NCBI GenBank assembly: GCA_902651635.1
Contig: CACRSC010000055.1
Location: 62,001-126,000, forward strand
Length of the DNA stretch: 64,000 bases
Origin: Mastigamoeba balamuthi
Lineage: Eukaryota; Evosea; Mastigamoebida; Mastigamoebidae
Direction of reading: 5' to 3'
The notes below the pieces were generated by a model. It was not told where the DNA came from. It ran no database searches and saw only the letters and a program-made list of their open reading frames with translations. The first letter of the stretch is position 1; each line of letters starts with the position of its first letter. Positions 1-10,556 of this stretch are shown one piece after another. The position numbers were made by a program, and so were the translations under genes.

Positions 1-62
1 ACGCTGCCACAGAGAACTTTGTCGCCGCCGAGGGCCTGCGCTACCTGGTGACCCTCGCCTAG
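1..62 (+). CDS. 3' end of a GLYAT-like N-acyltransferase (partial)
   Basis: The first 62 bases read in frame (codons from base 3) to a TAG at 60-62. They end in a segment containing VAAEGLRYLVTLA, which matches the last residues of the two complete acyltransferase genes downstream (TAEGLRYLITLK and AAEGLRNILVI). This is therefore the tail of the last exon of a third tandem paralogue whose body lies to the left of the window. Only the C-terminal strand of the GNAT-like fold is visible, so nothing can be said about activity. The call rests on paralogue similarity alone. Confidence 0.75.
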   Translation, partial: AATENFVAAEGLRYLVTLA

Positions 63-1210
63 AGGTGCCCATCTCTCGGCGCATTGAGCATCCGCTCTCC
101 AGTTCCTCCTTGTGAGAGCGAAACAAAGGCTCGGTGTGTTTGCCTGAGAGCCACCGCCGTTAGTTAACCTCGAGTGACCGTTGTGAGCACCCAGGCCTGA
201 AGAGGTCGGATGGGTCGAGCGTAGTACTGAGCTGGAAGAGTGAGTACAATCAAAAGGCCAACCGAGAGAGTTCACACTTGGGCCTGTGCTGGATGACATG
301 CAGAAACGCTCTGTGCATAGAGCTATCGTTTGGTGTGTGCCATTCACCAGCAGATGAGCTTGATTCCTCCTGCTTGCAAAGGGAGTCTTTGAATTTAGAA
401 GAAATCCGGTGAGCAGGCGAGAAGGCAGTCCTCTCCTCACATCAGAGCACTTCTCGCAGAAGCCCAGCATGTCTACGATGCCACCGCGCAGCGCAGGTGC
501 CGCATCTTGAGGTACGGTATGGGATGTTCGGAAAATGCACCTTGAGAATTTTCTTTACTGTGTGGTTTGTTGCCTGCTTATGGCAGCTTGTTCGAGTGGT
601 GATAGGTGCGGAAGCGGCACCCGCGAGTCTCTGATCAGGGGTACGAGGGGCTCTTCGTCCTCCTTCTTCAGCCCGCCGTCCCCACTCGCCAGGTGCCCTG
701 GGGCCTCCTGTTTTCCTTAATGGAAGCTCTCACCGTCTCTCGTCCTCTGTTCTCTCGTTCTCTGCTTTCCGTCTCCGCCCCCGCCTGCCAACGGCAATCT
801 GTATCAGTCACTGCGGAGGGCATTCGCCAGTGAACAGCCTGCGGCGCGTGCAAGGCCATGGCAGGGAGCTGTGGGCCTTCGCTCTGGACGACTTCCCTGG
901 GCCGATCACGTCGTTGGGCCCTCGCGCTCTCTGGAGTGCAGTGCAAGCCACGTGAACTTCAAAGAGGATGGGAATTGGTCCTGCTGATAAACGGGACCAT
1001 AAAAAGCCGTTCTCAGACTAGTACGCGAACGAGATTTCCCGGACATTGTGCGCCCCTGGGACGCCACGACCAGATACAGTCAGCACGCACCATTCTCGTC
1101 CTCCCTCACATAATCAAAACAGCTGTGAAATACATCACAGAGCCGTCAGAGGCACTTTGAGCATCGCACCAGCATTCCTCCCTCTTGCCAACCCGCCACC
1201 ATCGCCCACA
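63..1210. other. intergenic region upstream of the first complete GLYAT-like gene
   Basis: No convincing coding sequence. Short open frames here lack the strong third-position GC of the real genes. The part nearest the gene, roughly 845-1060, resembles the segment at about 3090-3290 upstream of the next paralogue. Both contain a run like GTGCAAG(C/G)C(A/G)CGTGAACTTC followed by a GCCGTTCTSAGAC block, so the promoter region was duplicated along with the gene. CATAAAAAG at about 998-1006 could be a TATA-like element, unproven. Confidence 0.4.
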
Positions 1211-2249
1211 ATGGAGATCAAGCCTGAGCTGACGCCCTCTGTGCTCCGCCTGCTCGAGACGACGTTCCCCGACTCGCTGACTGTGCTCTTCCTGCTCCGC
1301 AACGGCACGGTCAAGTCTCTGGTCGCAGACGACCCCGAGAACCCCACGTACCTCATCGCTACGGTGCGTAGCAGAGCTCCAGTGTTCCCTCGCCCCAATA
1401 CCGAAACCGCCAATTTCATTCTCAGCTGAAGCTGCTTGACAAAACGCGGTGCTAGAAGCATTTCTTCCTCTGGCTCAGCCTCACCGCGTTGTATCAAAAC
1501 CTGCAGATCCCGAGGGGCCAGACGGACAACAACAACGCGTCGACGGCCAGCCTCGAGACGTTCGCGGTGGGCACCGACGTCGACGCCCTCGCCCGCATGC
1601 TCCCCAAGGGCAACCTGCTCCACGTGGTCCCCGAGAACCTCGTAGAGGCCATCCTGCGCGCGTGGCCCGGCACCGTCGACCCAAGGCCCGACGGCTTCCT
1701 GATGTTCCACAGGCACGGTCCCACCGCATAATAACTTAGCTGTGCTCACCTGCTCACTTTCCCAGGTCGCTTGCCGACTGGGACTTGCCCCCCGTCCCCC
1801 TGGCCGACGGTGCCCGCGTGCGGAGGCTAACTGCCGCCGACGCCGAGCTCGTTAACAAGTACTGGGTGCGCGGGTCCGGGGAGAGCACCGTCGGGTACGT
1901 GGCGACGCTGCTGGACGAGTTCGGAGGTGCCGGTGTCGAGACGAGCGCAGGCGAGCTGGTCTCGTGGATCGTCAGGTCAGCACACACCCTCGCAACGGCC
2001 CTACAGGAACTCACGTGGCCTGGCAGGTACGAGAACGAGAGTGTGGGGATGGCGTACACGCTGGAGCAGCACAGGGGCAAGGGCTACTCCAAGGCAGCGG
2101 AGCGCGAGGTGTTGCGCCTGCAGAAGGAGGCAGGCGTGGAGACGGCGTACTTCTACACGCACAGGCACAACAAGTCTGTCATCGCCTACGCCGCTGCTGA
2201 GGGCTACACCACTGCCGAGGGCTTGCGCTACCTGATCACCCTCAAGTAA
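1211..2249 (+). CDS. glycine N-acyltransferase-like (GLYAT family) protein, copy 1
   Basis: Four exons: 1211-1363, 1507-1712, 1766-1975 and 2027-2249, giving 263 aa, close to the usual 290-300 aa of animal GLYAT proteins. The family transfers an acyl group from acyl-CoA to the amino group of glycine or another amine. The segment AELVNKYW near residues 146-153 is the GLYAT C-domain signature (LVNKFW in animals). RGKGY at about 206-210 sits where GNAT enzymes bind the CoA pyrophosphate. No signal peptide is seen. The exon 2 to 3 join needs a GC donor (AG|GCACGG at 1711-1718), because the neighbouring paralogue has a GT donor at the same place and phase. The intron at 1976-2026 stays open in frame, but the paralogue shows it is an intron. 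Substrate is unknown. Confidence 0.8.
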
Positions 2250-3487
2250 ATGAGTCCGCACGGCTTGTCTGAGGCTGGTGCCCCCTCTGCAAAACCGGTT
2301 GATAACTGCTAACGAATAAATCAATAATGGGCGCTAGAGTCAATGTGGTAAGCAATGTTCCTGAGTGCGACGCCCCCGTGCGTGCCCGTCACGCGGATGG
2401 AAAGTGACGCCCTTAACAGGTTGTGTGAGGAGAGTGGGTGCGGGGATCGGTGGGCGACCGTCGATTTTAAGAAGAGCAGGTTGTTTCCGGGGCTCAGGAG
2501 CGTCGGACCGCAGAAATGCCACAACCTCGCCAGCAAGCAAATCGCACGGGCCTTCCTACTTCCTATGGAATCAGTTTTGAGAAGTTCAGGTGACCTCATC
2601 ATCAGGTGACTCCTTTCGGTTGAGAACGGCTGGGGAAAAAAGAAAAACCGGAGAAAACAATGCGGGGAAAAAATTCCTTCCCCTGGCTGATGTCATATCC
2701 TCTCGGGCACCATCCGGCACCCCCGCCGTTGTCCTGCAACAGCTTCCCGTAGGCCACTTTGCGCGAAGCTGGGATGGCCTCACCCGTATTGCGGACTCTC
2801 TGTCTGTTTTGAGCCGGATTGTATGGATTTCGCAATATAACCTTGAGATGCCGCCCTCGTTCGAAGAACCGACTCGAAAAAGACCTCGCGGTTACATTCT
2901 CGCCGAGGGTCCTGAGGCTTTCTCGTAGTCAAGGGCATCGTGTCCACACCCTGGTGTTCCTCTCTGTCGGTCGTCTACCACCGGGTCTGCAAATTGACAA
3001 AAGTGCGGACAGTGAGATCGGCAACCATCTGGGCCACCGAGGTGGATATCTGTAGGGCGCCAACATCGCTGCCACATGCGACTCTCGCGCAGCGCAGGCC
3101 GAGCAGGGACCAGGCAGCTGCGCAGCGCCTCGGGCAGGGAGAGGGGGGAGGTGCAGTGTGAGTGGTCCCGGCAGGGCTTCTGGGGGCTCTGCGGTGCAAG
3201 GCGCGTGAACTTCATTGACGAGGGGAACTGGGGCAGCCAGAAAACCTGACCAGAGATGCCGTTCTGAGACGAATGCACGAAAGTCCTCGTTCCATACATT
3301 TTGAGCACCGCAGCAGCAGATGGAAGCAGCAGGTTTGATTCACCCCGCAGCAGTCATCACTTCTTCTTTCAGTTTCACTTAGGCAGTCCCCACCAGCACC
3401 GCTACTGCTGCTGCCTCTCTGTTATCCCCGCAGCCCGCACTGCCCGCTCCTTCCCCGCTCCCGTAAACACAGACCAACCTGCCCACG
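2250..3487. other. intergenic region between tandem GLYAT-like genes
   Basis: About 1.2 kb with no supported gene. An open frame at 2590-2928 (112 aa) has no family features and weak codon bias. An AATAAA at 2315-2320 (gaataaatcaat), 65-70 bases past the copy 1 stop, is a plausible polyadenylation signal. The right part (about 3090-3290) is a diverged duplicate of the region upstream of copy 1. Confidence 0.4.
2315..2320 (+). terminator. AATAAA polyadenylation signal of GLYAT-like copy 1
   Basis: AATAAA lies about 65 bases after the TAA stop of copy 1 in AT-rich sequence. The spacing is similar to that of the AATAAA motifs behind the GxGYxYP genes in this window. Confidence 0.5.
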
Positions 3488-4620
3488 ATGGAGATCAAGC
3501 CAGAGCTGACGCCCCCTGTGCTCCGCCTGCTCGACAAGACGTTCCCCGACTCGCTGCCGGTGCGCTACGTGCTGCGCAACGGCGCAGCTGCGTCGCTGCT
3601 GACCGACAACCCCGACAACCCCTCGTATGTCGTGGCCACCGTGCGTGTCCCACCACCGCACCCTCGATGATCTCGCGTGAACATGCGGGTCTCTCCCACC
3701 AGCCCCCGAAAACCTGTTCTCAGAATCATCTCATTCCCGTCGGGGCTCTCGGGTCTCGTGCGGTTATTCAGCAAAAGACCGGTACTGACCGCGAAATGTG
3801 CTGCCCTGCTGCTCTGCCGATGGCGTTAGATGTCGAGGGGGCAGGACATCAACAACCCCGCCTCCGCCGTCCTCGAGTCCTTCGCCGTTGCCACCGACGT
3901 CGACGCCCTCGCTCGCGTGCTGACTCCGGGCAACATCCTCGGCCTCGTCCCGGCGACCTACATCGACGCCATCCTGCGCGAGTGGCCCGGCACCCCTGAC
4001 CCCCGGCCCGACGGCTACGTGATGTTCTACCGGTTCTTGCAACGCCCCCCATAGACACCCCGTCCCTCTGCCCGCTCACACTTCCCGCTGCTGCGTTGCC
4101 CCAGGTCCCTGGCCGACTGGGACTTGCCGCCAGTGCCCCTGGCCGACGGGGCCCACGTCAGGAGGCTGACGACGGCCGACGCGGAGCTCGTGAACAAGTA
4201 CTGGGTCCGCGGTGAGGGCCAGAAGACGCTGGGGTACGTCAGGACCCTGCTGGGGACGTACGGCGGGTACGGAGTCGAGACGGCCGAAGGAGAGCTCGTC
4301 TCGTGGGTTCTGAGGTGCGATTCGTCCTGACTACTGTCCCGGCATTTCAGCTGAATCGCGCGGCTCGTGTGGACCCGTGCAGGTACGAGAACGACAGCGT
4401 GGGGATGGGGTACACGATGGATAAGGCCAGGGGCAAGGGCTACGTCAAGGCCGGCATCCGCGAGGTGGTGCGCGAGCAGAAGAAGGCCGGGGTGGAGACG
4501 GCGTTCTGGTGGACGCACAGGAACAACAAGCCCATCCTGGCCCTCTCCGCCTCCGAGGGCTTCATCGCCGCCGAGGGCCTGCGCAACATCCTGGTCATCA
4601 GGAAGAAGAAGACTGCCTGA
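3488..4620 (+). CDS. glycine N-acyltransferase-like (GLYAT family) protein, copy 2
   Basis: Four exons: 3488-3640, 3830-4032, 4105-4314 and 4383-4620, giving 267 aa. Exon sizes and phases mirror copy 1. The N-terminus begins MEIKPELTPPVLRLLDKTFP, near-identical to copy 1. The C-domain carries AELVNKYW and RGKGY, the acyl-CoA-binding signature of GNAT-fold GLYAT enzymes. The C-terminus ends in a basic IRKKKTA tail absent from the other copies. All introns have GT donors (GTGCGT, GTTCTT, GTGCGA). The first intron (3641-3829) is much longer than the others. Tandem copies with divergent tails suggest expansion for different acyl acceptors, perhaps detoxification or modification of small acids; that is inference. 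Confidence 0.8.
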
Positions 4621-5171
4621 GCCCCCAATTCCCCCAAATTGTGAATGAGTGAAATAACTGAACAAAGGGAATGCAGCCAAGCAGCTTGATGAGAGGGCCC
4701 CTCAGAAGGTCTCTCGCCAAAAAATCCGTGCCACCGGGGTGCTCCCGTTATCATGTATGTTCATGCGTTGTCACTGTGGAGTCCCTTGGATTTCTGGAAA
4801 ATTAAAAGCTGCTCGTTGTTGAATGGTGCAAAGGATCGCACAGAATTGCCAGCGCATAGTGGAGTGGTGATGGATGGAGCATACCGATTTGTTTGATGAC
4901 ATTGACTCGAGCAGGGGTTGTTCTTATCTTCCTGGCGGAAACCACGTTCGGATAATTGGTATGTAGGTCTGATAGGTGACGGATTGGGTCCCTGCGTGAA
5001 ATAATTCAAACACTGCGGCATAACACCGACTGCTCGCGAGTAGGGTAGCGTGGGCGTGCTTGTGTTCTGTGGCCATAGGCCTTGCTTGCGCCAGAGAAGC
5101 AGCCCATGTAGGTAAAATAAGTCTGTCGACGAGTTTATTACACACGGTCGGTGCACTCGAGGTCTTCTTCC
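4621..5171. other. intergenic region between convergent genes
   Basis: This holds the 3' flanks of the plus-strand GLYAT-like gene and the minus-strand RRM-NYN gene. AT content is higher than in the genes. No coding sequence or RNA gene is recognised. Confidence 0.4.
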
Positions 5172-8027
5172 TCACTTGGGGGCCGCGGTGGGTTGTCGCA
5201 GAGGTATCAGCCGTATGGGCAGCCCGCCATCGCCCCCTCGCAGCACGCTGTCGGGCCCCACGGTCATCGCGCTGCCCGCAGCCACGAACACGAGCCTCAG
5301 GTTGTCCGCGCTCGTCACGGGCGCCGCCTGGTCCCCCGAGAGCTTCTCGACCCGGACCCTCTGCCACGCGCCCCCATTGTCGGCGTACTGGTACAGCACG
5401 CGCCGCTCGCCGTCCGCGCCGCCCGCGGGGTCGACGTCGAGGTGCTTGCCCGCGGCCCGCATGTAGAGGCAGACCTCGCTGCCGTGCTCCACGGGCTCGC
5501 CGGCCTGCCTGCCCGGCAGCTCGAGCAGCGCCTGCGCCCAGTCCCTACGCTCGTACTTCTCGGCCAGCGCGGGGTTGCTCTGCAGCGCCCCGGGCTTGGC
5601 GGTGACCGTCCTCGCCGTCTTGTTTGGGAACACCACGTCGACGAACACGCAGTCGCCGTACTTGATCAGCTGCGGCGGGTGCTTGGGCTTCAGGGGCTCC
5701 GCGGCGTCCGAGATGCTCCCGCTCCGCTCCTTGCCCGTCGCCCCGGGCTGCCCCTGCGCCGCCCCGGGGCCCTGGGGCGACCTGGCCCTCGCCGGCTGCG
5801 CCTTCTCCGCCTGCGGCTGCGGCGACTTGGGCCGCGCGGACTTGCTCGCTGGCTTCGCGCAGTCGTCCTCGCCCGGCGGGTGCTTGGACGACGGCTTCTG
5901 CTTGGGCGGCTGCGGCGTCGGCGGCGACCCCGGCGGAGGGACGGGGGACGTGTTCTTGGGCTCGGGCTGCGACTGCGGCTGCGGCGACTTGGGCCGCGAG
6001 GGCTTGGGCGCCGCCTTGGCGCCCTCGTCGTCGCCGGGAGCGTGCTTGGGCTGCTTCTGCTTGGACGACTGCGGCAGGGGCGCCGCCCGCGTGGGCGAGC
6101 CCGGGGGGACGGGGGACGTGTGCTTGGAGTCGGACTGCTGCTTGGGGGCCTTGGCGGCGGGGCCCGGGAAGAGGCGCGAGGCGGGCACGAAGAGGCCCTG
6201 GCGGTACGACTGCGCCTTCTCCTTGATGGACCCGCGGACGCTGTGCTCGTCGGCGACGAGCACGAACGGCATCGCCTGGCGGCTGCACCACTCGGCGATG
6301 CACATGAAGTCGCCGTCGCCGCTGATCAGCACGATGGCGGCAGGCGCAACGCGCTTCTCGTAGTAGTCCTCGAGGATGTTGACGAACTTCTGGAAGATGG
6401 CCACGTCGTTGGCGTTGCGCTTGGTCCCCGGGTCGTGCGTGTAGATGCCGCCGTCGCGCAGCAGGTCGCGCGCCGCGTCGCTCAGCGCGTACTCGGGGTT
6501 CGACGCCTTGAGGTTCGCAAACGCCTTCCAGTCGAGCGTCGGCGAGCTCAGGCCCGCGACGGCCAGCACCGCCTCTGTGAGCGCCTTCTTCATCGCCTCG
6601 AGCTTCTTGAAGCACTCGCTGCTGTTGCCGCCCAGGAACGCGTTGATCGCCTGGCAGCCGCCCAGCGGCGTGTTCTCCATGTCCCACAGCACCACCACCG
6701 TCCCCGTGCGCTGCACGGTGCTGCTGTACGGCTGCGGCTGCTGCAGCGTGGCTGCGGCGGTGGTAGCAGCAGCGGCGGCGACGACGACGGGCGGCGAGGG
6801 CAGCGCGGCAGGGGGCGGCGAGAGCAGAGCAGGGGCTGCGGGGGGCTTCTGCTGCTTGGGCTTGGACGAGGCCCTCGGGGGCGTCTTGGGGGCTACCGGG
6901 GGCGCTGCGACGCCCCGAGGGGAGGCCTTGTTGTTGTCCTGGGAGGCTGCGGACGAGGAGGGTGACGCGCGAAACAGAGTCAGCAAATCAGTTGATTGGT
7001 GTCCCCGGAGTGCTCGGCGTTCTGAATCGGCCCTGTGGCAGCAGTCGCATCCGGAGCGTGCCCAGAGCAGCGCCTTCCGATGGGACTGCCAGCACCGCCA
7101 GCCGCGCGCCACAAACTCTATCTATGTTGTGTTTCAAAAATACAACAAACGTTCAACTTACTTTTGCACCCGTCCTCCCTCCACCTTTTCAAGCGCGACA
7201 CACACGGACAGACAGCGCCGGAGAGGAGAGAGTATGGGAGGGCCCTCAGCTGCGCGCGACACGTGCGGCGGGGGGGCACTGCCCCGCCACATTCTCTGTC
7301 GGGCGGAGAAAAGGCGACAGCCCCCCAACCGACACGCAGCGACCCGTCACAATTGCCCGCCTCTCCGACGGGTGCGCACCGAGCGAGGGGGAGCTGGAGA
7401 GCACTCGGTATGGCGAAGCGAGAGGGATGGGAGTACGGGAGGGCTTGCAGCTCGGGGGGTGCGACGGCCTGAGGGGAAGGGGGGGCTGGTATGCGTACCC
7501 TTGCCCTTGTGCTTGGGCTGGCGCTCCTCCTTGAGCTGCGTCGTCACCTCGGCGCCCCACAGCGGGGCCCCCGCCAGCGCGGCCGCCGCCGCCGCCGCCT
7601 GCTCGGCGCCCGCGTACGTCACAAAGGCGCGGTTGGGGAACGGCTTGCTCAGCTCCACAATCTCGCCGAACCTCGCGCACTCGCCGCGTATCATCTCGCG
7701 CGTGACGTCAGCCGCCACGTTGCCGATCGTCACCACCCTCAGCTGCCCCGCCCCGCTGCCCCTCTGCTGCTGCGCCTGCGGCTGCGGCTGCTGCAGCTGC
7801 GTGGCCGGCGGCGGCGACGCCGAAAAGTGTGATGACGTGGCATGGGGCTCGACGTCGGATGACGAGGAGGAGGAGGACGACGACGACGACGATGGCGGCG
7901 GCGGCGGCGACTGCGGCGTCTCGGGGTCGTTGTCGTGCCGCTGCTGCTGCTGCGCGTCGTCGTCGGACGACGTGGCGTGATGCGGCAACGGCGCGGGCGC
8001 GTCGTCGGCGGTGGCGGTGGCGTCCAT
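5172..8027 (-). CDS. RRM and NYN (PIN-like nuclease) domain protein
   Basis: Two exons on the minus strand, 7499-8027 and 5172-6946, giving 767 aa. The donor is G|GTACGC and the split codon encodes Ala. Residues 1-90 are low complexity (Gln, Pro and a run of 14 Ser). An RNA-recognition motif spans about 96-168 (RVVTIGNV as RNP2-like, RAFVTY as RNP1-like). A Pro-rich linker leads to a NYN domain at about 259-430 with VVVLWDMENTP and VLISGDGDF, which carry the conserved acidic residues of this PIN-like RNase fold. A long Lys/Pro/Ser linker follows, then about 170 residues that may be a separate beta-rich domain, not identified. RRM plus NYN recalls animal MARF1/limkain-b1, an RNA-destabilising factor, but the order differs and no LOTUS repeats are seen. 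A role in RNA decay is inference. Confidence 0.8.
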
Positions 8028-8704
8028 TCTCCAGCAGCGCGTCTTGCGTGTTTCGCGACCCGATGCAGTGGTTCTGTGCTGGGGCAGAGCGAGTGAGAGG
8101 CACGGCCTGGGGCGGCGTGGAGGCAGGGGGACGGCGGGGCAGCGATGGGGAGGGGGGGAGGGGGGTCAGCACCTTGAGGAAGAGCCCCCGTGGCGCCACG
8201 GCTGAGGGGCGTGTGACGCAGCAGAGGCACAGCAGCGCAACGAACGGCAAGGGGGCTGAAAATAGTGTCACAGAGGCAGAGAAACACACAGAAAGATCTT
8301 TGCCTGGGGGGCACTGACTGCGTCAGCAGACGTCACTCCCACCGCCGGGCTGCCTGCCGCGCCGCTCGGGCCAGGCGGCGGGGACGCGGACGCGCTGCCT
8401 GCGGCCCAGGGCGGCAGCCCACGGCTGCGACCAGCGGAGAATGAACCGGCGCAAGATTCGCCCCGTGACTGCGGTCAAGAGATGCCCCGAAGTGTTTGGC
8501 AGACTCAACGCTCGGCCAGGGCCGCCCACCCGCAAAGGATCCTGGTGGTGCAGCAGCGCACCGCCTTGCCCACCTGCTCTGACGACAGAGCACGACTGTA
8601 CATTTCCCACCCGTTCTCCGCGCCTTCCCTCTGGGCTGCGAAGAATGGAAATCAGGGAATCAAACACACTGGGCCCTTGGGCTCCATTCCAGCGCCACTC
8701 CCGC
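8028..8704. other. intergenic region: RRM-NYN promoter side and 3' flank of GxGYxYP copy A
   Basis: Genes on both sides are on the minus strand, so this segment holds the 5' flank of the RRM-NYN gene and the 3' flank of the decayed GxGYxYP copy A. Open frames here are out of phase with any family. The AATAAA found behind copies B and C is not present at the equivalent place behind copy A. Confidence 0.35.
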
Positions 8705-10277
8705 TCAGTGCGGTATGTTGCGGGTCATCAGGCGCAGCAGCTCGGTGGGCTTGACGACCCTCACGCTGCCGCTCAGCTGGCTGGCCACGCTCACCACCGT
8801 GTCCACGTTGGCGCTCCACGCGTGCACCACCACCACGCTGTACGAGCTCGCCACCCTGGGGTCCGTGCTCCCCGCGTTCACGAGGCTCGCCAGCTCGCTC
8901 GCGCTCTTGGTGTCGGGGCCCATCCCAGCCCTGCCAGCAACGATGCGTAAGAAGCGAATGCAATTGAATTCAAGACTGAGTGTTGTTCGCGTGCCCGAGG
9001 ATCCGGCGCGGGCCAACGATGGGCTTGCCGGTGCTGGACCAGTGGAGGTCCTTCATGCCGGCGTAGTTGTCGTAGTCGAGCCACACGAGGCCCTCGGCGG
9101 ACGAGTTGGCCAGCAGCGTGTCGCACGTGGCCTGGCTGTACGTCTTGCCGATCACCGTCGCCGTCGTCATCCCGTTATGGGCCCAGTCAGTCGGCAGTGA
9201 AGCGAGGGGCTGAGGCTAGCATAGGGGAGGGAACCTTGGCGAAGACGGCGTAGTCCGAGAGGAACTCGCAGTTGCGCTGGTGGACCAGCACGCGGGTGCT
9301 CGTGTGGCGCCGGGTGCTCCTGTGCGTGTCCTCGGGGCTCATCCCGCGTGCGTCCGCCAGCTGCTTGAGGCCTGCGTGGGGGCAGGAGGAAGTGGTGGTG
9401 GAGGAAGCGAGGGAAGGGACCCCATGTGAGGGCCAGCGTGAGGCTGGGAGGGGCTGCACCGGCGTCCGAGGCGATGGAGCAGGTGGAGGGGGAGGCCACC
9501 AGGGCGCGCAGGGTGCCGGCGATGCAGACGGCGTTGCGCGTGGGCTCGCAGTCGGGGGGCTCGTCGCCCATCACGAACCCCGCCAGCAGCCCCGCGAACT
9601 TGGCCACGAGGCTCCGCAGGTCCCCTGCCAGCTCCGTGTGCACCCCTAGCCCGGGCTCCTGCCTCAGCAGCCCGTACCTGGCCGCGAGCAGGCATTCAGT
9701 TCTCTCCTCCACCCATTTGCTGACGTGGAGACAAGAGACGAGGCAGAGGGCTAAGGGAGTGATAGAAGAATGCAGCAGTTCAGTTGTCCTCATGTCAGCA
9801 AAAGGGAGGAGAGAATGGCAGAGGGGAGATCAGCAAAATGGAGGAGAGAAGAGAAGAGACAGGAGGGTTATGGGGAGAGTGATACAAGAAAGCAGCAGAG
9901 GGAATAGACAAAGAAGAAGGTGTAGGGGGAGGGCACAGAGGCAGAGGGAAGAGAGTCGGCGAGTACCAGACGTCTGAGCCCGCGCTGCCCATGCTGAGGA
10001 AGATGAAGTCGGGGGAGCCCGCCTGGGCCAGGCAGCCCGCCAGCGTGTTGGCCATCACGCGCTCTGCCGGCGAGGCCAGCGAGCCCCAGTCGAGGACCCA
10101 CACGTCCTGCGTGTGCGCGGGGGCCACCAGCAGACACGCCGCATTGAGAGGGACGAGGAGGAGAGAGGGCGATGGGGAAAGACCCCGTGAAGGGGCGCTG
10201 GGTGGGCAGGGACGCACGGTGGGCACGGTGCCCGCGGGGTAGGGGCTGTTCTCGACGCGCGATGGAGAGCGGGACAT
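8705..10277 (-). pseudogene. GxGYxYP-family putative glycoside hydrolase, copy A, internally deleted
   Basis: Exons equivalent to 1-4 (10218-10277, 9967-10106, 9460-9677, 9235-9371), the end of exon 8 (8995 to about 9172) and exon 9 (8705-8930) match copy B closely. Everything between is missing. The sequence jumps from the middle of intron 4 straight into exon 8 at about 9173-9174. Compared with copy B this is one deletion of about 745 bp, equivalent to 11026-11770. It removes exons 5-7, which carry the VMSDGDN motif, and the GVGYTF motif that names the family. The remaining exons keep open frames, so the loss looks recent. A shortened transcript could still be made, but the putative catalytic core is gone. 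It lacks the signal peptide seen in copy C. Confidence 0.8.
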
Positions 10278-10556
10278 GGCCGGTGTCTCGGAGTGGGACG
10301 CTGCGTGCTCGTAGTGGGCAGGAGCAACAACGAATGGAGTGCCGCAGAGAACCGTCAGCTGGCCACGCCGTGCGTCACAGAATACGCGCCGTGACGTCTG
10401 GAGGAATTGTGCCTGCAGTATCTGCGCATCAAAGATACCGAGCAGCTCACTCGGCGGTTGGGAGGCTCCTCTTGTTCAGCTTTATTACATTGCGGACCTT
10501 CCCACACTAGCGGTGGCGCCATAGGGCGAGGTGGTGTGTGGTGTTTGGCCCTCCAT
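10278..10556. other. spacer between GxGYxYP copies A and B
   Basis: About 280 bp, near-identical to the spacer between copies B and C (12871-13153). It contains the 3' flank of copy B, with its AATAAA, and the presumed promoter of copy A. No coding sequence. Confidence 0.45.
10481..10486 (-). terminator. AATAAA polyadenylation signal of GxGYxYP copy B
   Basis: TTTATT on the plus strand reads AATAAA on the minus strand, about 70 bases beyond the copy B stop codon. The same motif at the same spacing is present behind copy C. Confidence 0.6.

Noticed and set aside
535-720. Short open frame with a lipoprotein-like start (CLLMAACSSGD)
   Set aside because: A bacterial lipobox is not expected in a nuclear gene, codon use is unlike neighbours, and the frame ends after 61 codons.
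1976-2026. Coding sequence without an intron in GLYAT copy 1
   Set aside because: The frame is open, but the paralogue has stops at the same place and both have GT-AG ends with matching phase.
2590-2928. 112-codon open frame between the GLYAT-like genes
   Set aside because: No domain, weak codon bias and no paralogue upstream of the other copy.
5151-6965. 604-codon plus-strand open frame opposite the RRM-NYN gene
   Set aside because: It is Arg/Leu/Gly-rich and antisense to a gene with clear RRM and NYN motifs. Strong third-position GC bias creates long open frames on the other strand.
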